64,000 nucleotides of DNA. It comes from JAVVHH01 sp963835135 (lineage in GTDB: Bacteria > Pseudomonadota > Alphaproteobacteria > Acetobacterales > Acetobacteraceae). Under the pieces are notes generated by a model, which saw nothing but the letters and a program-made list of their open reading frames with translations, had not been told where the DNA came from and did no database searches. The first letter of the stretch is position 1. Each line of letters opens with the position of its first letter. The position numbers and the translations under genes are program-made. Of this stretch, positions 1-8,362 are shown one piece after another. The stretch lies in assembly GCA_963835135.1 (NCBI GenBank), contig CAWIEF010000005.1, forward strand, positions 186,001-250,000, given 5' to 3'.

Positions 1-667
1 CATGGATCAGGGCGCGGCTGATGACGTAGCGCGCCAGGCCCGGCCAATCCGGATGCGGCAGCGTGTCGCCCATGGTGCGCAGCACGTCCTGCTCGACCCC
101 GTAATGCCGGGCGGCGAGCATGCACTCCGTGGTGAGCGCCTCCAGCCCCTTGATCATGACGCTGCGGCACATCTTCACCGACGACGCCCGGCCGATCTCG
201 TCCGAGAACACGGTGAGGTTCATCCCGAAGCGGTCGGCCTCGGCCTTGAACGCTGCAGCATGGACACCGCCGAGGAGGATGGGGGTGGCGATCCGCTTGG
301 GCGGCGCGCTGGCCATGACGGCGGCCTCGACATACCGGCCGCCGGCGTGCGCGATGATGGCGCCCGCCTGCTGCTTGGTGGCGGGCGAGACGCTGTTGAC
401 GTCGATGACGAAGGGAGCGCCCTGGATGGTCCCGGCGACCGAGCGCATCGCATCCAGCACCGAGCCGGCCGTGACGCAGACGAACACCATGTCCGCTTGT
501 TCACACGCCGCACCGACCGAGGGCGCGCCGATCCCGGCGCCTCTGGCGCGGAGTTGCGCGGCCGGGGCGATGTCGAACGCGGCGAGTTCGACGCCCTTAC
601 GCTGCAGATCCTCGGCGAAGATGCCGCCGACTTCGCCGTAGCCGATGATGGCGATCTTGGTGCTCAT
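1..667 (-). CDS. NAD(P)-binding dehydrogenase, 6PGDH-like with DUF1932-type C-terminal part (runs off the left edge)
   Basis: The gene begins at an ATG at 667 and leaves the window after 222 codons, so its C-terminus is not visible. The N-terminus is a Rossmann fold with the glycine motif GYGEVG at residues 9-14, followed near residue 90 by DVNSVSPATK, which resembles the substrate-binding signature of the 6-phosphogluconate/3-hydroxyisobutyrate dehydrogenase family. The later KMCRSVMIKGLEAL stretch fits the helical DUF1932 region. Its start overlaps the stop of the upstream decarboxylase-like gene by ATGA, so it is the next member of the aromatic-acid operon. A role as dehydrogenase of a ring-derived hydroxy acid or semialdehyde is inference; the substrate is unknown. 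Confidence 0.8.
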   Translation of the reverse strand, partial: MSTKIAIIGYGEVGGIFAEDLQRKGVELAAFDIAPAAQLRARGAGIGAPSVGAACEQADMVFVCVTAGSVLDAMRSVAGTIQGAPFVIDVNSVSPATKQQAGAIIAHAGGRYVEAAVMASAPPKRIATPILLGGVHAAAFKAEADRFGMNLTVFSDEIGRASSVKMCRSVMIKGLEALTTECMLAARHYGVEQDVLRTMGDTLPHPDWPGLARYVISRALIH

Positions 668-1482
668 TCCTGCGCGTCCTTCGGCAAGCCGGCCCAAACA
701 TCCTCCAGGGAGAGCGGCCGGGTCAGCAATCCCTGTTCGCCAGCATAGCCCAAGGCGAGCGCCACAGCCGGATCGAGCGCGGCGCGGCCGAACGAGAACG
801 GGTTGCCGGCGGCGCGGAAGGCGTCGAGCAGCATGCGGACTGCGCCCGGCTGGCGCGCGATGTCGGCGCGGAGGACCACCATGTGGTTGACGGGCATGAG
901 GTGGTGTCGGGCGAAGAAAGCCCGGCCGGACGCCTCCGGGTCGGGGTACACGGTCGCCAGTCCCGGATCGTCAGGCACGTCGTTGCCGACGATGGCGGCG
1001 TCGAGTTCGCCGGCCGCGAGCATGTCCAGCATGTCGGCGCCGGCGGGCGCGCGGGTCGCCCAGGGCGGGTCTTGGAACCCGGCCACGTGGCTGTCCTCGA
1101 ACGTGATCCATTGCGCCTGCTCCGGGCGCAGGCCGGCGTCCTCCTGCAGCGCGCCGCGCAGCCAGAGGGCCGTCGTTTGGCTGTAGGCGCGCACGCCGAT
1201 GCGTCGGCCGGCCAGGTCGGCCGGGCCGAACCGGTCGGCGGCGCGGCGCAGCAGGGCGCCATTCTGGAATCGGGCCGCCATCACGACCGGCAGCAGCACG
1301 AGATCGCTGCCCGCGGCGCGCGCCATCAGCAGCGTGGCGATCGCCATCTCGCTGACTGCGAACCGTTGCTCGCGGACCATCGGCTTGAAGGCGCGGCTGA
1401 TGACCGGGAACGGCTCGATCTGCAGCACGCCCGCGCCGAACAGCGCTTCGGTGTGGGGGTAGCGGCCCAGCGCGGCGTGCAT
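664..1482 (-). CDS. 4,5-dihydroxyphthalate decarboxylase-like protein (periplasmic-binding-protein fold, cytoplasmic)
   Basis: This 272-residue protein has no signal peptide although its fold is that of an ABC solute-binding protein. The conserved segments FPVISRAFKPMVREQRFAVSE (near 28-48), LLPVVMAARFQNGAL and the late HHLMPVNHMVV are those I associate with the Pht5/4,5-dihydroxyphthalate decarboxylase group. It is shorter than the roughly 330 residues of Pht5. The ATG at 1482 overlaps the galC stop by one base (TGATG); a GTG one codon upstream is an alternative start. Its place between galC and a dehydrogenase suggests it removes a ring carboxyl group before cleavage, but a binding-only role cannot be excluded. 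Confidence 0.65.
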   Translation of the reverse strand: MHAALGRYPHTEALFGAGVLQIEPFPVISRAFKPMVREQRFAVSEMAIATLLMARAAGSDLVLLPVVMAARFQNGALLRRAADRFGPADLAGRRIGVRAYSQTTALWLRGALQEDAGLRPEQAQWITFEDSHVAGFQDPPWATRAPAGADMLDMLAAGELDAAIVGNDVPDDPGLATVYPDPEASGRAFFARHHLMPVNHMVVLRADIARQPGAVRMLLDAFRAAGNPFSFGRAALDPAVALALGYAGEQGLLTRPLSLEDVWAGLPKDAQE

Positions 1483-2165
1483 CACGCGCCGTAAGGCTTG
1501 TAGACGAGCCCCTTGCGGGCCAGCGTCTCGCGCATGCCGTAGAGGTCGAGCCCGAGTTCGCCCGTCTCGAAGCGGGCGCGGTTGGCGGCCTCCTTGGCCT
1601 CGCGGGCGCGGCTGGCATCGAGCACGGCGGCGGCGCGCTCGCGGGCGACGACGACGACTCCGTCATCATCGGCAACGATGAGGTCGCCGGGTGTCACGAG
1701 CTGTCCGGCGCACACGAGCGGGACGTTGACCGAGCCGAGCGTCTCCTTGACGGTGCCTTGCGCGCTGACCGCGCGGGACCACACGGGAAAGCCCATCTTG
1801 GCCAATTCGGCGACGTCGCGGCAGCCGCCCTCGATCACGAGACCGGTGCCCCCCCTCGCCTTCAGCGACGTTGCGAGCAACTCGCCGAAATAGCCGGCAT
1901 CGCTGAACGACGTGGCCGCGGCGACCACGATGTCGCCCGGCTGGCACTGCTCGACGACGACGTGCAGCATCCAGTTGTCGCACGGCGCCAGGCTGACCGT
2001 GACGGCGGAGCCGACGGCCCGCGCGCCGGCATAGACCGGGCGCATGTAGGGCAGCATCAACCCTGAGCGGCCCTGCGCCTCATGGACGGTGGCGACGCCG
2101 ATCGAGCCGAAGCCTTCGAGGAGGGCGGCGTCCGTGCGCGGGGCGCCGGTGTAGACAACGTTCAT
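1482..2165 (-). CDS. galC: 4-carboxy-4-hydroxy-2-oxoadipate aldolase (RraA-like family)
   Basis: The 227-residue protein belongs to the RraA/HMG-CHA aldolase family. It contains the glycine-rich substrate loop followed by the Arg-Asp pair in VIEGGCRDVAEL (about residues 114-125), which in this family places the pyruvate enolate and the divalent metal. Such aldolases split 4-carboxy-4-hydroxy-2-oxoadipate into pyruvate and oxaloacetate, the last step of the protocatechuate 4,5-cleavage and gallate pathways. The ATG at 2165 overlaps the stop of galB (ATGA), and galB makes the substrate, so the assignment rests on both sequence and context. RraA itself (an RNase E inhibitor) is less likely because of this context. 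Confidence 0.85.
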   Translation of the reverse strand: MNVVYTGAPRTDAALLEGFGSIGVATVHEAQGRSGLMLPYMRPVYAGARAVGSAVTVSLAPCDNWMLHVVVEQCQPGDIVVAAATSFSDAGYFGELLATSLKARGGTGLVIEGGCRDVAELAKMGFPVWSRAVSAQGTVKETLGSVNVPLVCAGQLVTPGDLIVADDDGVVVVARERAAAVLDASRAREAKEAANRARFETGELGLDLYGMRETLARKGLVYKPYGA

Positions 2166-2881
2166 GCGAGCGTCTCGACGACATGCGGGAACACGGCCAC
2201 GTAGCCCTCGCCGTACTTTATGCTCTTGTCGGAGTTGCGGGCCGCCTGGGCGCCGCGCTGCAGGGCGACGCGGGTGTAGTAGTCCCAAAGGTGCTCCTGC
2301 CCGGCCATGCACTCGATGGCGGCGCGCTTCTTGTCCCAGACGCTGGTGATGTCGAGCAGGACGTCGGGCTTCCAGTCGCATTGCTCCGGCTGGTGCGGCT
2401 CGAACTGGAAGAATGGCGGGGCGCCGAGGACCTTTTCGCCGGGCTTGTGGCCGTGCGCCTGGGCGACGATGCGGGCGTGCTGGGCAAAGTCGGTCACGGC
2501 CGGGTGGTCGTGGTTGTAGATGTCCTTCGCGGAGTGTGAGAGCGCGAAGGCCGGGTGGATCGCGCGATAGACGTCGACCAAGCGGTAGAGCGACTCGTCC
2601 GATAGCGTGATCGGGTAGTCGCCGAGGTCCCAGAACTGGATGTCTGCCACGCCTAGATGCTCGGCGGCGGCTTCGGCCTCCTTCTGCCGCTCAGCCTTCA
2701 CGCGATCGAGCGTCATGCCGGGCTGACGCCACAGCTTTGCCGATTCACCCCGCTCGCCATATGACAAGCAGATCACCGTCACCGCGAAACCCTTTTCGGT
2801 ATGCAGCGCGATGGCGCCGCCGGCACGCCAAACGAAATCGGCGGAATGCGCGGAAACCACCAGCGCCGTTTTGTCGCTCAC
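2162..2881 (-). CDS. galB: 4-oxalomesaconate hydratase, PIG-L/LmbE-like family
   Basis: The 239-residue protein is of the LmbE/PIG-L deacetylase fold, the family of the Pseudomonas putida GalB hydratase that is unrelated to LigJ. The N-terminus ALVVSAHSADFVWRAGGAI carries the family metal site in altered form (AHSADF rather than AHPDDE), and NHDHPAVTDF supplies the later histidines. GalB hydrates 4-oxalomesaconate to 4-carboxy-4-hydroxy-2-oxoadipate. I choose the GTG at 2881: it lies two bases after the stop of the dioxygenase gene and has AAGGAG eight bases upstream; no such site precedes the longer frame. The gene overlaps galC by four bases, which supports the pathway call. Confidence 0.82.
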   Translation of the reverse strand: MSDKTALVVSAHSADFVWRAGGAIALHTEKGFAVTVICLSYGERGESAKLWRQPGMTLDRVKAERQKEAEAAAEHLGVADIQFWDLGDYPITLSDESLYRLVDVYRAIHPAFALSHSAKDIYNHDHPAVTDFAQHARIVAQAHGHKPGEKVLGAPPFFQFEPHQPEQCDWKPDVLLDITSVWDKKRAAIECMAGQEHLWDYYTRVALQRGAQAARNSDKSIKYGEGYVAVFPHVVETLA

Positions 2882-2883
2882 TC

Positions 2884-3858
2884 TTAGCTCTCCTTGCCGA
2901 AATCGGGTGGCAGCGGCGGCGTGCCGTGGGTGTGGAAACTGTCGATCGTCTTGAGGCCCCAGGCCTGGCCCTTCCTGCGCTCCGTCTCGGTCCAGGTGAT
3001 CGGTTTCCAATCGGGCGCCAGCACCAGCCGTGCGCCCGCGTTGGCGACCTCGACCCGGTTGCCGCCGGGCTCGTAGACGTAGAGGAAGAAGGTCTGCTGG
3101 ACCGCGTGCTTGTGCGGCCCGGTCTCGATGAAGACCCCGTTCTCGAGGAACACGTCGGCGGCCTGTAAGATCGCCTCGCGGCTGTCGAGCGCGAAGGTAA
3201 TGTGGTGGAACCGGCCGGGGACCCCGTGCGCCTCACGCGTGTAGGCGAAGTCGTAGCTCTTGTTGGTCGCCGTCAGCCACATGCCGGCCTCGGTGCCGTC
3301 GTCGAGCACGATCTGCTCGGTCAGGCGCAGGCCGAGCGTGTGCTGGAAGAACTCGCGGTTGGCCTTGATGTCCACGGCGAGGCAGTTGAAGTGGTCGAGC
3401 CGCCGCACGTTGATGCCGCGGCACGGCAGACGCTGGGCCTGGTTCTTCAGAGCGGGCTTGAGCGCGTCCGGCGCTTCGTACCACTCCGTCTCGTAGTAAA
3501 TCTCGAGTACGTGCCCGTCCGGGTCGTGGAAGCGGTAGGCCGGGCCGTGGCCGAGTTCGCCGTCGCGCCAGCCGACCCCGAGCCCGGATCGCTCCAACGC
3601 CGCGACCCGGCGCGCGAGCGCCTGCGGGCTGCGGGCACGGAACGCCGCATGGCCGAGGCCGGACGTGTCGGAGGCGGTCAACTGCAGGCTGTAGCGCTCG
3701 TAATCGTCCCAGCCGCGCAGGAACACCGACGAGCCCTGGCGGCCGCTCTCGGTCATGCCCATGACGTTGACGAAGAAGCGGAGGGATTCGTCGGGCGTCG
3801 GCGTCAGCAGTTCGAGATGGCCCAAATGGGCCACGTCCATGATCGGCTCGTCTTCCAT
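2884..3858 (-). CDS. Extradiol ring-cleavage dioxygenase, VOC (type I, catechol 2,3-dioxygenase) family
   Basis: The 324-residue protein has two tandem vicinal-oxygen-chelate modules, as in type I extradiol dioxygenases. The likely Fe(II) ligands of the C-terminal module are H156 (RRLDHFNC), H218 or H219 (GRFHHITF) and E270 (NRVEVAN), with the second-sphere Tyr at about 260. It should open a catechol ring next to the two hydroxyls. It lies just upstream of galB and galC, where LigAB- or GalA-type (type II) enzymes normally serve, so a carboxylated catechol such as protocatechuate or a relative is the inferred substrate. ATG at 3858 is preceded by AAAGGA; an ATG six codons inside is possible. 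Confidence 0.82.
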   Translation of the reverse strand: MEDEPIMDVAHLGHLELLTPTPDESLRFFVNVMGMTESGRQGSSVFLRGWDDYERYSLQLTASDTSGLGHAAFRARSPQALARRVAALERSGLGVGWRDGELGHGPAYRFHDPDGHVLEIYYETEWYEAPDALKPALKNQAQRLPCRGINVRRLDHFNCLAVDIKANREFFQHTLGLRLTEQIVLDDGTEAGMWLTATNKSYDFAYTREAHGVPGRFHHITFALDSREAILQAADVFLENGVFIETGPHKHAVQQTFFLYVYEPGGNRVEVANAGARLVLAPDWKPITWTETERRKGQAWGLKTIDSFHTHGTPPLPPDFGKES

Positions 3859-3885
3859 CCCGCGTCCTTTGGTCTTGCTGGGTGT

Positions 3886-4896
3886 CTAGCGCCTCCGCCG
3901 GGTCGCCGTCCTATTGTTTCTGCCGGGCTCGCTATAACCACCGTCTATAGCGTCGGCCAGGCCGCGATCGGCCAGTTCGGCGACGTAGTCGCGCAAGCAG
4001 TCGATGAACGCATGGCCCGCCGCCGAAACCGGGCGGCCGCGCGGCAGGATCAAACCGGCCGGACGATCCGGCGCAGCGATGGGGAGCGGCACGATCCGCA
4101 GCGTTCCGCGGACCAGGTCACCTGCCATCATCAGCCGCGGCATGATCGAAATGAGGTCGGTGCCGTGCAGCATCTCGCGGATGAAGCCATACGAACTCGA
4201 GCGCAGCGACGTGGCCGGGGTCAGCCCAAGCACCGACAGCAGCACCTCGATCTCTTGACCGACCCGTTGCGTCACGGTCGGCAGCACCAGGTCGTAGCGG
4301 CGCAATTCGTCCAGCGATCGCAGCGGGGCGGCGAAGAGCGGATGATCCGACCGGGCGAGAACGGAGATCGGTTCCAGCCAGAGCGCCTCGCGCTCGAAGC
4401 CATCGGGCAGCGGCGGCGCGTACAGCCGGCCGACGACGAGATCGATCTCGCCGGAGGAGAGCAGCGGCAGCAACTCCTCCGTGCGCCCCTGCTGCAGACG
4501 GACGCTCAGATCGGGGTGGGCCGTCTTCAGCCGGGTCAGCACGCCCGGGAGGATGCCGGCTGCGGCCACCGGTAGCGCGCCGAGGGCGACCATGCCGGCG
4601 CCGGCCCGCGAGAACTGGTCGAGTTCTTCATCCAGCCGGCGCAGTTCGGCCAGGATGCGGCGCGCGGAGTCGATCACGACGATGCCCGCTTGCGTAAGGG
4701 TGACGCCACGGGAGTGGCGATCGAACACACGCATCTGCAGCAGGCCCTCGACCTCCTGCAGGCTCTTGCTGAGCGCCGGCTGGCTCAGGCCGAGCGCCGC
4801 GGAGGCCTTGAGCAAGCTGCGATGGGTCTGGATGGCGTCGACGGCGCGCAGGTGATGCAGCCTGAGCCGTTGGTCGAGGTATCGTCGCGGCGCCAT
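3886..4896 (-). CDS. LysR-type transcriptional regulator, PcaQ/GbpR-like
   Basis: This 336-residue protein has an N-terminal winged helix-turn-helix (about residues 13-72, including SAALGLSQPALSKSLQEVEG) and a C-terminal LysR substrate-binding domain. The start RLRLHHLRAVDAIQTHRSL resembles regulators of protocatechuate and gallate genes such as PcaQ and GbpR. It is transcribed in the same direction as its neighbours, between the importer ATPase (18 bases upstream) and the dioxygenase (27 bases downstream), so it may be part of the operon it controls rather than divergent. The inducer is probably a ring-cleavage intermediate, by analogy. The C-terminus ends in an arginine-rich tail. Confidence 0.85.
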   Translation of the reverse strand: MAPRRYLDQRLRLHHLRAVDAIQTHRSLLKASAALGLSQPALSKSLQEVEGLLQMRVFDRHSRGVTLTQAGIVVIDSARRILAELRRLDEELDQFSRAGAGMVALGALPVAAAGILPGVLTRLKTAHPDLSVRLQQGRTEELLPLLSSGEIDLVVGRLYAPPLPDGFEREALWLEPISVLARSDHPLFAAPLRSLDELRRYDLVLPTVTQRVGQEIEVLLSVLGLTPATSLRSSSYGFIREMLHGTDLISIMPRLMMAGDLVRGTLRIVPLPIAAPDRPAGLILPRGRPVSAAGHAFIDCLRDYVAELADRGLADAIDGGYSEPGRNNRTATRRRR

Positions 4897-4914
4897 CCCT
4901 GCACCGGCTGCCGG

Positions 4915-5679
4915 CTAGGTCGGCTCGTCGACGAACACCGGGTGGCCGTCCTGCGCTTCGGAGCCGATGAATTGGCGCAACTCCGGGGTTTGCGGCCGGC
5001 CGAACAGGTCCGACGGGTGGCCGGCCTCCCAGACCTTGCCCTGGTGCATGAACACGACGAGGTCGGCGATCTTGCGGGCGAACGCCATCTCGTGTGTGAC
5101 CAGCAGCATGGTCATGCCGGCCTGGGCCAACCGCTCCATCGTGGCCAGCACCTCGAGCGTCAGCTCCGGGTCGAGCGCGGAGGTGACTTCGTCGAACAGC
5201 ATGATCTTCGGCTGCATCGCCAGCGACCGCGCGATGGCGACACGCTGCTGCTGCCCGCCGGAGAGGTTGTCGGGATAGCTGGACCATTTCTCGGGCAGGC
5301 CGACCTCGGCCAGCACCTCCTTGGCCACCCGCATCGCCTCTGCCGCCGGCACCTTCTTCACCACGCGGGGCGCCAGCATGATATTCTCGCCGACCCGCAG
5401 ATGCGGGAACAGGTTGTAGGATTGGAACACGATCCCGACGTCCTGGCGCAGCGCGCGCAGGTTCTGGCCGGTGCCGTCCAGCGTGTGCCCGGCGATCGTG
5501 ATGCGGCCGTCCTGGATCATTTCGAGGCCGTTCATGCAGCGCAGCAGCGTGCTCTTGCCGGACCCGCTGCGGCCGATGATGGCGACGACTTGCCCAGCCT
5601 GCACCTCGAGCGAGACGCCCTTGAGGACTTCGAGCGTTCCGTAGCGCTTGACGACGCCCTCAACGCTGACGACGGACAT
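4915..5679 (-). CDS. ABC importer ATPase, polar amino acid type (GlnQ/HisP-like)
   Basis: The 254-residue ATPase shows Walker A GRSGSGKST at 36-44, the Q-loop in VFQSYNLFPH, the signature LSGGQQQRV at about 139-147, Walker B IMLFDE near 159-164 and the His switch in LLVTHEMAF. The order and the FQSYNLFPH wording are those of polar-amino-acid importers. The usual DEP after Walker B is DEV here, a small deviation. The ATG at 5679 has AAGGAGG four bases upstream and overlaps the end of the permease gene by 20 bases. With two permeases and a family-3 binding protein it forms a complete importer placed at the head of the aromatic-acid genes. Confidence 0.92.
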   Translation of the reverse strand: MSVVSVEGVVKRYGTLEVLKGVSLEVQAGQVVAIIGRSGSGKSTLLRCMNGLEMIQDGRITIAGHTLDGTGQNLRALRQDVGIVFQSYNLFPHLRVGENIMLAPRVVKKVPAAEAMRVAKEVLAEVGLPEKWSSYPDNLSGGQQQRVAIARSLAMQPKIMLFDEVTSALDPELTLEVLATMERLAQAGMTMLLVTHEMAFARKIADLVVFMHQGKVWEAGHPSDLFGRPQTPELRQFIGSEAQDGHPVFVDEPT

Positions 5680-6316
5680 CGAGCCTCCTTTCCAGCCGGG
5701 CCGCGACCAGCGACATCGGCCAGCAGATCGCGAAATAGAGCAGCGCCACCAGTCCATAGACGCGAAACGGCTCGTAGGTGACGTTGTTGACGAGCTGGCC
5801 GGCGCGCGCGACCTCGACCACGTTGACGATGGACACGATGGACGTGTTCTTGACCGCCTGGACGGCGAAACCGACCGTGGGCGGCGTGGCGATACGCAGT
5901 GCCTGCGGCAGCACGACGTAACGGAGCTGCTGCGCCCGCGTCATGGCCAGGCTGCCGGACGCCTCCCATTGCTGCCATGGCACCGACTGGATCGCGCCGC
6001 GCCAGATGTCGGCGAGATAGCCGCTGACGTAGAGCGCCAGCGAGATCGACGCGGCCGCCAGCGGCGGCAGGTCCAACCCGGCCAGCGACAGCCCGTAATA
6101 TGCCAGGAACAGCAGCATCAAGGCGGGCACGCCCTGGATCAGGCCGATATAGCCGGTCGCCCCCCAGCGCACCGGACGCAGCGGGCTGACCCGGGCGATG
6201 GCGACCGCGAAGCCGAACACGCCGCCGATCAGCAACGACAGGGCCGTCAACGCCAGCGTCCAACGCAGCGCACTGACGATGAAGATGATCTGGTCGGGCC
6301 CCAGCGCGTTGATCAC
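5660..6316 (-). CDS. ABC importer permease, HisM/GlnP family
   Basis: The 218-residue membrane protein has about five hydrophobic segments and the permease loop motif around EASGSLAMTRAQQLRYVVLPQA (residues about 118-139), the site that docks the ATPase. This is the usual length and motif for polar-amino-acid permeases. It overlaps the sister permease by four bases at its start and the ATPase gene by 20 bases at its end, so the three are translationally coupled. It should form a heterodimeric channel with the permease at 6313-7008. The transported solute is not evident from the sequence; the genes downstream suggest an aromatic or other carboxylic acid rather than an amino acid. Confidence 0.9.
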   Translation of the reverse strand: MINALGPDQIIFIVSALRWTLALTALSLLIGGVFGFAVAIARVSPLRPVRWGATGYIGLIQGVPALMLLFLAYYGLSLAGLDLPPLAAASISLALYVSGYLADIWRGAIQSVPWQQWEASGSLAMTRAQQLRYVVLPQALRIATPPTVGFAVQAVKNTSIVSIVNVVEVARAGQLVNNVTYEPFRVYGLVALLYFAICWPMSLVAARLERRLDVRRQR

Positions 6317-7008
6317 CGCTGCCCCTCCATCAGGCGTCGCAGGCCGGACCGACGAGGGAACAATACCTCGCTCAGCCCGACCAGGACGGCGCGCAGCAGG
6401 AACGAGAGCAATAGGTAGATGACGGTCACGACGATATAGGTTTCGAACGAGCGGAACGTGTCGCTCTCGACCTCCGCGGCGGCGCCGGACAGTTCCTGGA
6501 CCGAGATGAACGAGCAGATCGAAGTGCTGAGCATCGTCAGCACGAATTGGCTGGTGAGCGCCGGCCAGACCCGGGCGAGCGCCGGCATCAAGACGACGTA
6601 ACGGAACACCTGCAGCCGGGTCATGGCGAGCGAGACGCCGGCTTCCAGCTGCGAGGGGTGGATGTTGTCGATCCCGGCGCGGATGATCTCGCTGGCGTAG
6701 GCGCCCAGGTTGAGCATGATCGTCACGATCGCGGCCTCTGTTGCGTCGAGCCGCAGGCCCAAGACTGGAAGGCCGAAAAAGATCAGGAACAGCTGGATCA
6801 GGAACGGCGTGTTGCGGATGATCTCGACGTAGGCGTCGATCAGCCGCTGGACAAACCGGGGAATGAGCCCGCGGGACATGGCCAGCAGGACGCCGAAGCC
6901 GAGCCCGAGCAGGATGCCGACCGCTGACAGGTACAGCGTCTCCCAGACGCCGCCGAGGATGGTGCCGAAATGAGCGTAGACCGGGCCGAAATCGAACGTG
7001 AACGGCAC
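6313..7008 (-). CDS. ABC importer permease, HisQ/GlnP family
   Basis: The 231-residue protein carries several membrane spans and the EAA-type loop in LEAGVSLAMTRLQVFRYVVL (about residues 121-140). The stretch VEIIRNTPFLIQLF (about 62-75) is typical of the first conserved block in polar-amino-acid permeases. It lies 13 bases after the binding-protein gene and overlaps the next permease by ATGA. It is the partner subunit of the permease at 5660-6316 in the same importer. Confidence 0.9.
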   Translation of the reverse strand: MPFTFDFGPVYAHFGTILGGVWETLYLSAVGILLGLGFGVLLAMSRGLIPRFVQRLIDAYVEIIRNTPFLIQLFLIFFGLPVLGLRLDATEAAIVTIMLNLGAYASEIIRAGIDNIHPSQLEAGVSLAMTRLQVFRYVVLMPALARVWPALTSQFVLTMLSTSICSFISVQELSGAAAEVESDTFRSFETYIVVTVIYLLLSFLLRAVLVGLSEVLFPRRSGLRRLMEGQR

Positions 7009-7021
7009 GGGCCGCCTTGGG

Positions 7022-7825
7022 TCAGAAGACGGGCATGTTGGGCAGGCCGGCGCCGGTCCACTTGCGGGCGATCTCGTCCAACTCGCCGCTGACCTTGACG
7101 AAGTAGATCGTGTTGTTCAGCCAGAGCCGCAGTTCGTCGGAGCCCTTGCGCACGGCGATGCTGTTCGGCTGCTGGAAGAAGATGAACTTGCTTTGGACGT
7201 CGGCGTCCGGACGGCTCTTGAGAAAGTCGATGATGACGGTGTCCGGAACCGCCGCGCTCTCGATTTGTCCGGAGATCAGCGCCTGCACGACGGTGCTATC
7301 ATCCTCGAACCGGGTGATCTTCAGGCCGGGGATCGAGACGCGCTGCAACGCGCTTTCCTGGCTCGAGCCGCGGTTGACGCCGATGGACTTGCCCTTGAGG
7401 TCGTCCAAGGTCTTGATGGCGGCAGCCTTCTTGCCGATGACCGCCATCTGGAACGCGTTGTACGGCTGGGTGAAGTCGACCGTCAGCGCCCGGGCCGGCG
7501 TCGGCGCGAGTGTGGCGACCAGGAAGTCGACCTTGCCCGATTGCAGCGCCGGGATCCGCGCCGGCGGGGTCAGCGGCGTCAACTCGACGGGCACGCCCAT
7601 ATACTTGGCGATCAGGTTGGCCATGTCGACGTCGTAACCAATGGGGTTGCCGGTGCTGTCGACCATCCCCATCGGCGGCGACCCGGTGAGCACGCCGATC
7701 CGTACCTTCCCGCGCTTGACGATCTCCGCCGTCGTCTGTGCGCTCGCCGCGAACGCGCCCGTCAGGACGACGATGCCGCACAGCGCGGCCATCAGCCATC
7801 GCACGGAAAATCGGCACATGCTCAT
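7022..7825 (-). CDS. Periplasmic solute-binding protein, family 3 (amino-acid-type ABC importer)
   Basis: The 267-residue protein begins with a signal peptide of about 29 residues ending near FAASAQ, then shows the family-3 layout: GKVRIGVLTGSPPMG, GNPIGYDVDMANLIAKYMG and VDFLVATLAPTPARA. The conserved Arg expected after the LTxTPxR motif is present in TPARA, the residue that holds the alpha-carboxylate in amino-acid-binding relatives. The ATG at 7825 has GAGGGG eight bases upstream. It is the first gene of the ten-gene minus-strand run that ends at the left edge, so it defines the importer cargo. Amino acid uptake is the family norm; an aromatic acid is the inference from context. Confidence 0.88.
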   Translation of the reverse strand: MSMCRFSVRWLMAALCGIVVLTGAFAASAQTTAEIVKRGKVRIGVLTGSPPMGMVDSTGNPIGYDVDMANLIAKYMGVPVELTPLTPPARIPALQSGKVDFLVATLAPTPARALTVDFTQPYNAFQMAVIGKKAAAIKTLDDLKGKSIGVNRGSSQESALQRVSIPGLKITRFEDDSTVVQALISGQIESAAVPDTVIIDFLKSRPDADVQSKFIFFQQPNSIAVRKGSDELRLWLNNTIYFVKVSGELDEIARKWTGAGLPNMPVF

Positions 7826-7987
7826 CGTCGGTCCCCTCGAACGCTCTTTTGTTCTGATCTACGCAGAGGCGAGAGACGGTGGCAAGAAGCCGCTCTGGAC
7901 ACCGCAATCCGCCGAATGCCTGGACCGGATCGGGGAACCCTGACGCGCCGCCGGGGTTGGCGACGAACCACTCCGGTGTGAGCGCCC

Positions 7988-8233
7988 TTGGCCTATCGCC
8001 TGACCTGCTTGGCTGCCGTTTGCGTGCTGCTCTTGCCTCGGCCCGCGGCGGCGGACGTCTTCGACGACGCGCGGAACACCTTCACCAAGGACATCCCGCA
8101 CTTCTTCCAGGACGACGTGCCCTGCGCGTTCGGCGGCCAGCCGACCAGCGGGGCGCGACAGTCCTGCCGCCGCGACAAACCCGCGCCGCCCTCACATCCC
8201 GCGCCTGCCGCGGAGCGGCCTGCCCGTCGCTGA
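7988..8233 (+). CDS. Small secreted protein of unknown function
   Basis: I do not recognise a characterised family. The 81-residue product opens with a convincing signal peptide (positively charged start, then LAAVCVLLL, cleavage near PAAA-DV at about residue 22) and a mature part containing FTKDIPHFFQDDVPCAFGGQPTSG with two cysteines, ending in a Pro/Arg-rich tail. Similar short exported proteins with the 'PHFFQDDVPCAFGGQP' wording occur, from memory, in Acetobacteraceae. The only available start is a TTG at 7988, just after an in-frame stop at 7979, and no strong ribosome-binding site is seen, so expression is uncertain. It is divergent from the importer gene at 7825. Confidence 0.5.
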   Translation: MAYRLTCLAAVCVLLLPRPAAADVFDDARNTFTKDIPHFFQDDVPCAFGGQPTSGARQSCRRDKPAPPSHPAPAAERPARR

Positions 8234-8362
8234 CACGAGCGAAGCCTCTCACGAGGAGGAAAGCACTTTCGCGGGGCAAAAACTGTGTCAATGATCGCGC
8301 CCGAGGTCCCGCTGTCGGATATCGCCGGGGAGGATCGAGGGGGAGCGTCGACCGGAGGTCCT

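Noticed and set aside
7826..7987. A possible divergent promoter pair between the importer and the small secreted protein
   Set aside because: No -35/-10 pair with acceptable spacing could be identified on either strand by eye.
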